Below are positions 33,030-38,087 of a stretch of DNA of 38,087 nt, piece after piece; position 1 is the first letter of the stretch; every line of letters begins with the position of its first letter. The notes beneath the pieces are model-generated. The model saw only the letters and a list, made by a program, of their open reading frames with translations. It was not told the origin of the DNA and did not search any database. The stretch is taken from contig JAFYOR010000041.1 in the NCBI GenBank assembly GCA_017547805.1, positions 1-38,087 of the forward strand, read 5' to 3'. Source of the stretch: Clostridia bacterium (lineage in GTDB: Bacteria; Bacillota; Clostridia; Christensenellales; Aristaeellaceae). The position numbers and the translations under genes are program-made.

Positions 33030-33057
33030 ATCAGGAAAATAAAGGAAAAAGCGGACG

Positions 33058-33414
33058 TCACTCTGCCTTTTTGCATCGGCGCTGCTTTTTTCCGGTGAGC
33101 AGATAGCTCTGCTCAATCAGCGCGCCGGGCAGCTGCGGCGGCAGACTGCCGTCAAGGCGGACGGTGATCCAATGCTCCTTGTTCATATGATAGGCAGGCT
33201 GGATGGCGGCGTATGCGCCGCGCCAGATGATGCCCATCTCGGGCTCGACCTTGACGTTCATATACAGGCTTCCCAGACGCTCATATACCCAGAGAAAAAC
33301 GCGGCGGGTATCGCAGCGGCGCACGAGCGTCCAGTTGTCATCGTGGAAGGGGGCGTCGGCAAACGTGCCGGGCAGGGACAGGCCGAAGGCCATCGCTTCT
33401 TCGCGCGTTGTCAT
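33058..33414 (-). CDS. MmcQ/YjbR-family protein
   Basis: Small single-domain protein (118 aa) of the MmcQ/YjbR family, which has a CyaY-like or double-wing DNA-binding-like fold and no firm biochemical role. Family pattern: MTTREEAMAFGLSLPGTFADAPFHDDNWTLVR, then RVFLWVYERLGSLYMNVKVEP, and HMNKEHWITVRLDGSLP in the second half. Start chosen is ATG 33414 with AAGGAG eight bases upstream; an ATG six bases earlier is too close to that site, and the extension to 33531 is not family-like. It is alone on its strand. Confidence 0.8.
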   Translation of the reverse strand: MTTREEAMAFGLSLPGTFADAPFHDDNWTLVRRCDTRRVFLWVYERLGSLYMNVKVEPEMGIIWRGAYAAIQPAYHMNKEHWITVRLDGSLPPQLPGALIEQSYLLTGKKQRRCKKAE

Positions 33415-33548
33415 GCGCATCACTCCTTCAGTGTGAAATGGGGCGCGCAATCCGTCGCATGCGGCGCGACTGCGGGGGAAGGCGCGGCGGGTACAATAAA
33501 GCCAAAGAAAAACAGCGCGCAGATCGCGCACAGGAGGGCACTGAGCAC

Positions 33549-34106
33549 ATGAAAAGATATATTTGCCGCAGATGCGGTTTTCAAAGCTTCATTGATCCCG
33601 GCGAACGTTGCCCGGGCTGCGGATATTTCTTCTCATATATGAATCACCAGCCGCAATGGACGCAGGAGATGCTGGGGCAGGAGGAAGCGGAAATTCCCAT
33701 CAGACGCCTCAGATGTGCGATCATGGGGCAGGATGACCAGAAAGACGGCGCGTTGGCGGACTGCACGATTACCAACAGGAGCCTGCGGCTGCGCCTTTGC
33801 GGATATTACCGCGGCGGACGGGCGCTGGCATGGAGCCGGCTGACTGCATTTCCCATTGAAATCGTTCTGCCCTATAAACGGCTGACAAAAATCACGCAGG
33901 GGACGCACAATGGGCAGCCCGCGCGCTTTTTCACCTATCATCACAGCATGATCGGGCCGGTGAACCTATGGTTCTTCGTCGATCTGGGGGTGGAAAAGAA
34001 ATACCCGGATGTCGATGCGCAGGTGGCGCAGCTGGTCGGCGCGTATTTGCCGTCAAATGAAAACAGATACGGCGAGGCCGTATCTGCACAGGAAATCAGC
34101 CTTTAA
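33549..34106 (+). CDS. Zinc-ribbon protein of unknown function (185 aa)
   Basis: N-terminal rubredoxin-like zinc ribbon: CRRCG (Cys6, Cys9) and CPGCG form two CxxC knuckles within the first 26 residues. The remaining ~150 residues look like a beta-rich PH/GRAM-type or membrane-associated domain (ADCTITNRSLRLRLCGYYRG, FPIEIVLPYKRLTKITQGT, ARFFTYHHSMIGPVNLWFFVDLG); that domain guess is weak. There is no signal peptide or membrane helix. ATG 33549 has GGAGGG about 11 bases upstream. Its last 11 bases overlap the 3' end of the convergent regulator gene. The receptor kinase 0.6 kb downstream opens with a similar ribbon, which may link the two. Confidence 0.7.
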   Translation: MKRYICRRCGFQSFIDPGERCPGCGYFFSYMNHQPQWTQEMLGQEEAEIPIRRLRCAIMGQDDQKDGALADCTITNRSLRLRLCGYYRGGRALAWSRLTAFPIEIVLPYKRLTKITQGTHNGQPARFFTYHHSMIGPVNLWFFVDLGVEKKYPDVDAQVAQLVGAYLPSNENRYGEAVSAQEISL

Positions 34107-34524
34107 GCAGGCCTTTGTGTCCCGCTTCCCGGAGCTGTTCGTCGATATCGCCGAGGGACCTTTTGTTGACCAGGCCGTCAAGGATCATGATGTCGCGCGG
34201 ACGGGCGCCGCTCAGCGGCGCGCATTCGCCGCACTTGAGCAGGGTCTGTACCTCTTCATATTCAAGCTCCAGCACGATGGCCAGAGAGAGCAGCACGTTG
34301 CGGGAGGGCGTGGTATCGCCGCTGAGGATCCGAAAGACGCTGGAGCGATGCAGGCTTGCCAGCTCCGCCAGCGCGGTCGCGGAAAGGCCGCTGGGGCCCA
34401 TCAGTTCGTTGAGGCAGGCGGACAGCGAGGGCAGCGGCACGGGAGAAATGGCGTTGGGGTCAAGGGCGCCGTCTTTGATCATCTGAACGATGATGGATGT
34501 CTGCGTGGACGGAGGGACTTTCAT
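34096..34524 (-). CDS. XRE-type helix-turn-helix transcriptional regulator
   Basis: Predicted DNA-binding regulator of 142 aa. The HTH region is SGLSATALAELASLHRSSVFRILSGDTTPSRNVLLSLAIVLEL (about residues 46-88): helix, turn, recognition helix, then the PS..tLl.la..L pattern of Cro/XRE proteins. The C-terminal ~45 residues (LSGARPRDIMILDGLVNKRSLGDIDEQLREAG) have a charged, helical character, probably for dimerisation. ATG 34524 has AAAGGAG eight bases upstream; a GTG at 34533 is possible. It reads away from the kinase gene and its start is 97 bp from the kinase promoter, so it may control that gene. Confidence 0.75.
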   Translation of the reverse strand: MKVPPSTQTSIIVQMIKDGALDPNAISPVPLPSLSACLNELMGPSGLSATALAELASLHRSSVFRILSGDTTPSRNVLLSLAIVLELEYEEVQTLLKCGECAPLSGARPRDIMILDGLVNKRSLGDIDEQLREAGHKGLLKG

Positions 34525-34620
34525 TGCGGACACTCCTTTGCGGGATGATAATATTCATTATATGAGCACGTGATGTGCCTGTCAAGCGGAATGCGGGAAT
34601 GCGGCTTAGCGAATTGCGCG

Positions 34621-34649
34621 TTGAACGTGAGGATTTGATCTGTTATAAT
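34621..34649 (+). promoter_or_regulatory. Promoter of the kinase-LRR gene
   Basis: TTGAAC (34621-34626), a 17-bp spacer and perfect TATAAT (34644-34649), 37 bp before the ATG. Confidence 0.8.
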
Positions 34650-34686
34650 GTCGGTATCGCAAGGCATATGCGACCGGGAGGATTCT

Positions 34687-37600
34687 ATGAATATCAAGGA
34701 ATCGTTTTATTGTTCCAGATGTCTCAGAGAGATGGAGGACGAGGGCGTCTGTCCGTTCTGCGGCTATGACGAGGACGAGGCGGTTTATGATCCGCAGGTG
34801 CTTGAAGAAGGAACGCTGCTGCATGACAAACGATACAGAATCGGCGCGCTGATCGGCAAGGGCGGCTTTGGCATGACCTATGCCGCGTGGGATCAGACGC
34901 TGCTTTCTGCTGTGGCGATCAAGGAGTATTTTCCCGATGGCTTTGCCGCCCGCGACGTGGATGAATCCAATGAGGTGCAGGTAAAGGAAGAGGATCGCCT
35001 CGTGTTTGGCGTGGGGCTGAGCAACTTTACCAGAGAGGCGCATATTCTCGCCGCCCTGCAGAACGTGGAGCATGTTGTCAAGGTCAGCAACTGTTTTGAG
35101 GAAAACGGCACGGCCTATATCGTCATGGAATACGTGCGCGGCGTGACGCTGCTTGAATACGTAAAGGAGCATCAGATCAGCACGGAGGCGCTGCTGAAGA
35201 TGCTGCGAAAGCCCATTGACGCGCTGGCGATGATCCACGGACAGGGCGTCATGCACAGGGACATTACGCCCAACAACCTCATGGTACAGGAAGATGGAAC
35301 GATCAAGCTGATCGACTTCGGCGCGGCCTATGTCGATGAAAGCAGGATCAAAGGCAGGAATTATTCGATCTCTGCGACCAGGCATTATGCTGCGCCGGAG
35401 CAATACGATTCCAGACTGCAGCAGGGACAGTGGACGGACGTGTACGGCCTGAGCGCGACGGTATACGCGCTGATCACCGGCTGTCAGCCGCCGGATTCGC
35501 AGGAGCGCATGAAGCGCGACACGCTTGTTCCGCCCAGAAGGATGGGCAAGGGCCTGAGCAAGCGGCAGGAGCAGGCGCTCATGGAAGGCCTGCGGATCAA
35601 TCCGGAAAACCGCCTGCGCAGCGTGGATGAATTCCGCGCCATTCTCTATAACCTGCCCACGCCGGAAATTGTACGCCAGCGCCGCAAGATCATGCGCCGG
35701 ATGACGGTAATCATGGCGGCGGCGGCGGCGCTTGTGCTGCTGCTGGCGGTCAATTTCACCATCGGCTTCCCCCTGGGCGAGGGACTGATGTATTCCCTGA
35801 ACCGGGACGGCTGGCACGTGGTGAGCATGAACGGCGATCAGGAGACGATCGATGTTCCCGCCAGCCGCCTTGCGCTGCCCGTGTCCGGAATCGGGGAAGA
35901 AGCATTTGCGGGGAATGAAAATCTGTACTATATCAGCCTGCCGGAAAGCATCGAAAAGATTGGCAGCCGGGCTTTTTACGGCGCGAAGGCGCTTGAAACC
36001 GTGAAGATTGCCAAGGGAACGCTGGAAATCGGCAGCCTTGCCTTTGCCCAGTGTCCCGAGCTGCATACGATATACCTGCCTGCAACGCTGCAAACAATCG
36101 GTGAGCATGCGTTCCTGGATACGCCGTCGTATCTGACGGTGTGGGGATCGGAGGCTATCCGCCTGCGCACGCTGGTTTCGGACATGGGCGTGAGCTTTGC
36201 CGTTCGGGGCGATTTTGAGATCAGCGTGGAAAACGGCGAGGCGGCGCTCACGAAATATACCTGCAAAAAGGGGAAAAACGTGATTCCCTCCGTCATCGAC
36301 GGTTATCCGGTGACGGCGATCAGCGACGGCTGCGTGACGGGCATGTTCGATTACTCGATGACGGAGCTTGTTCTGCCGTATTTCCTCCTGCAGATTCCTG
36401 ACGGACTGTGCGATTCCGGACGAAAGGTCCATTCGGTTGAGCTTGGACCGTATGTGCAGAGCATCGGGGCAGAAGCGTTCGCTTATACGGATATTGAATC
36501 CATCCGCCTGCCGGATACGCTGCGCGTGATCGGAGAAGAGGCCTTTTTCGGAAGCGAGCTCAAGGCGATTGAACTGCCGGATGGGCTTGTCGAAATCGGA
36601 GAGAGTGCCTTCAGTTGCACCGCTCTGACCGACATTGTGGTGCCTGCGTCCGTTCAGCTGTTTGGCGACGACGCATTTTCCAGCATTGATACGCTGATCA
36701 GCGCGAAGGTCTGCTGCCCGATTGAAACGCTGGGGATGCAGTTTTACGGCTGTCCCAATCTGAAAACGATTGAGCTGCCGGAGGGAATCCGCAAAATTGA
36801 ACTGCTGGCATTCGGCGGGGATGTTTCCCTTGAATACGTGGTGCTGCCTGAAACGGTTGAGGAGATCGACTACGGCGCTTTTGACCGGTGCATCAATCTT
36901 GAGTATATCGATATTCCGCCGTCGGCGGAGAACATCAATCAGCAGGCATTCGGCGGCTGCAGCGCCGATCTGATCATCGCCGGTCAGCCGGGCAGCGCGG
37001 CGCAGACGTTCGCGGATGAAATGGGATACCGTTTTGAGGATAAGACGCTCTATACGCCCGGCCTTGTCAAGGAAGGAAAGATCAGCACAGACAGCGCAAA
37101 CGGCCACGTGATCTGCCCGACCTACGACGAGGCGACGAAGTCTCTGATCCGGATTGTGGACAAGGTTAATGGCGCGAAAACGGGTCTGCCGTTTACCTCC
37201 ATCGTGCTGCCGGGCTGCGCGACGGAGATTGGGTTTGGCGCCTTTTCGGAAACGGGTGTTCAGACCGTCGTGCTTCCCTCCACGCTTGAGCGGATCGTCA
37301 GCAGCGCGTTTGAAGATTGCCGGAAGCTGAAAACGATCAATCTGCCGGACGGTCTTTTGCAGATCGGCTACGGCGCATTTGAAAACTGTGTGAGCCTGAC
37401 GGAGATTAACCTGCCGGAGGGACTTCGCATCCTCGAACAGAGCGCGTTCAGCGGCTGTTCGCAGCTGACGCAGGTGACCATTCCGCCGAATGTCACGGAG
37501 CTGGGCGCGTTCGCATTCACCGGGACAGCGATCGAAGCGATTGTCATTCCGGGGACGGTTCGTCAGGCGGCATCGGCGTTTGAGAACTGCAAAACCCTGC

Positions 37601-37965
37601 GCACGGCTGTCGTCGGGGAGGGCTGCAGGCTGATTATCGATACATTCCGCGGCTGCACGGCGCTGGAAACCCTGAGTCTGCCCTCCACGGTCAGCGCGAT
37701 CAGAACATATGATTTTGAGGGCTGCGCGTCGCTTAAAGACGTGTACATCTACAACAGAGCCGCCGTGATCTATACCGACAAGACGAATTATTCTCTTGAT
37801 TGGGCGCCGAAGACGCTGACGGAGAGTCAGAAGGAAAGCTGCATGCATCCCTTCATGGATTCCGCGCAGACGGTGACAATCCACGGCTATCCCGGCTCGA
37901 CGGCGCAGATGTACGCCGAGGCGTTCGGTCTTCGCTTTGAGCCGATTGAGGAAACTGAGCAATAA
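34687..37965 (+). CDS. Membrane Ser/Thr protein kinase with extracellular BspA-like leucine-rich repeats
   Basis: Large predicted receptor-type kinase, 1092 aa. It has an N-terminal zinc ribbon (Cys9, 12, 22, 25) and a Hanks-type kinase at about 50-325. All key residues are present: glycine loop GKGGFG (57-62), Lys79 in AIKEYFP, HRD (190-192) with NN, DFG (210-212) and AAPEQ (235-239). One membrane helix follows (about 340-360). The outside part, about 370-1085, is a run of ~23-residue LRR_5/BspA repeats of the form IxLPxxLxxIGxxAFxGCxxL. Thus the kinase is cytoplasmic and the repeats face outward. ATG 34687 has GGGAGG five bases upstream. No phosphatase or obvious target is encoded next to it. 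Ligand and substrates are unknown. Confidence 0.9.
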   Translation: MNIKESFYCSRCLREMEDEGVCPFCGYDEDEAVYDPQVLEEGTLLHDKRYRIGALIGKGGFGMTYAAWDQTLLSAVAIKEYFPDGFAARDVDESNEVQVKEEDRLVFGVGLSNFTREAHILAALQNVEHVVKVSNCFEENGTAYIVMEYVRGVTLLEYVKEHQISTEALLKMLRKPIDALAMIHGQGVMHRDITPNNLMVQEDGTIKLIDFGAAYVDESRIKGRNYSISATRHYAAPEQYDSRLQQGQWTDVYGLSATVYALITGCQPPDSQERMKRDTLVPPRRMGKGLSKRQEQALMEGLRINPENRLRSVDEFRAILYNLPTPEIVRQRRKIMRRMTVIMAAAAALVLLLAVNFTIGFPLGEGLMYSLNRDGWHVVSMNGDQETIDVPASRLALPVSGIGEEAFAGNENLYYISLPESIEKIGSRAFYGAKALETVKIAKGTLEIGSLAFAQCPELHTIYLPATLQTIGEHAFLDTPSYLTVWGSEAIRLRTLVSDMGVSFAVRGDFEISVENGEAALTKYTCKKGKNVIPSVIDGYPVTAISDGCVTGMFDYSMTELVLPYFLLQIPDGLCDSGRKVHSVELGPYVQSIGAEAFAYTDIESIRLPDTLRVIGEEAFFGSELKAIELPDGLVEIGESAFSCTALTDIVVPASVQLFGDDAFSSIDTLISAKVCCPIETLGMQFYGCPNLKTIELPEGIRKIELLAFGGDVSLEYVVLPETVEEIDYGAFDRCINLEYIDIPPSAENINQQAFGGCSADLIIAGQPGSAAQTFADEMGYRFEDKTLYTPGLVKEGKISTDSANGHVICPTYDEATKSLIRIVDKVNGAKTGLPFTSIVLPGCATEIGFGAFSETGVQTVVLPSTLERIVSSAFEDCRKLKTINLPDGLLQIGYGAFENCVSLTEINLPEGLRILEQSAFSGCSQLTQVTIPPNVTELGAFAFTGTAIEAIVIPGTVRQAASAFENCKTLRTAVVGEGCRLIIDTFRGCTALETLSLPSTVSAIRTYDFEGCASLKDVYIYNRAAVIYTDKTNYSLDWAPKTLTESQKESCMHPFMDSAQTVTIHGYPGSTAQMYAEAFGLRFEPIEETEQ

Positions 37966-37966
37966 G

Positions 37967-38003
37967 CTGGTGGACGGGGAAAACCTTTCTCCTCCACAAC
38001 CAT
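37967..38003 (+). repeat. Degraded copy of extragenic hairpin repeat family D
   Basis: CTGGTGGACGGGG, then AAAACCTTTCTCCTCCACAACCA starts two bases after the kinase stop and resembles 13410-13445. The remaining bases to 38087 show no gene; the repeat may extend further right. Confidence 0.55.
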
Positions 38004-38087
38004 CTCTTGCCATGTTTCAGCTGCGTCCGATTGACTATTTTGTTCTATTGAAGGTTTTAGCAAACAGAGTCGTCGCATTTTATGCGA

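Noticed and set aside
37887-38078. Minus-strand frame at the right edge
   Set aside because: It overlaps the end of the kinase gene and the hairpin repeat, and has no ribosome site or recognisable composition.

Overview
The window looks like a chromosomal segment of a spore-forming, gut-adapted member of the Clostridia, possibly a Christensenellales-type lineage. The evidence is a moderately high GC content, Gram-positive style AGGAGG ribosome-binding sites, a germination protease (gpr), an S11 D,D-carboxypeptidase, a LexA box of the Firmicutes GAAC-N4-GTTC type, a bile salt hydrolase, and dispersed extragenic repeats like those of gut Firmicutes. The lineage is inferred from style, not proven. 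No tRNA, rRNA, CRISPR array, transposase or phage gene was seen.

Layout. 1-3.2 kb: the end of an unidentified gene, a 2[4Fe-4S] ferredoxin, then an overlapping CapA-like/P1-peptidase pair. 3.2-5.5 kb: a divergent SDR oxidoreductase (mannonate/fructuronate type) and a GT2 glycosyltransferase, followed by a 3 x 100 bp tandem repeat. 5.9-11.3 kb: an alpha-glucan block (type I pullulanase, GH13 alpha-1,6-type glucosidase, GH77 MalQ). 11.7-13.3 kb: ATP-dependent PEP carboxykinase, flanked by inverted copies of an extragenic repeat. 13.7-16.7 kb: a divergent NhaC-type antiporter and a DAACS sodium symporter. 16.9-17.9 kb: bile salt hydrolase, divergent from a complete oppBCDFA operon (18.3-24.1 kb). 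24.2-29.3 kb: an MscS channel, dacF and gpr (minus strand), and glutamine-dependent nadE. 29.5-31.6 kb: an orphan minus-strand promoter, a small conserved protein and an SOS-controlled dinB. 31.7-38 kb: a four-repeat peptidoglycan-binding protein, an MmcQ/YjbR protein, a zinc-ribbon protein, an XRE-type regulator, and a large membrane Ser/Thr kinase with an extracytoplasmic BspA-like leucine-rich repeat region.

How it fits together. Debranching enzyme, exo-1,6-glucosidase and glucanotransferase form a route from dextrins to glucose units. PEP carboxykinase links C4 acids and glycolytic intermediates. The opp operon and DAACS symporter import peptides and amino or dicarboxylic acids, and NhaC would keep the sodium gradient that the symporter uses. 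The bile salt hydrolase points to an intestinal habitat.

The most unusual observation is the peptide-binding protein at the end of the opp operon. The roughly 70 residues that normally close an OppA-family protein lie directly after its signal peptide, and the protein stops where that segment should begin, so the mature protein appears circularly permuted. Other points of interest are repeats that start just after intrinsic terminators, an orphan strong promoter that could drive a ~155-nt RNA, and the kinase-LRR receptor.
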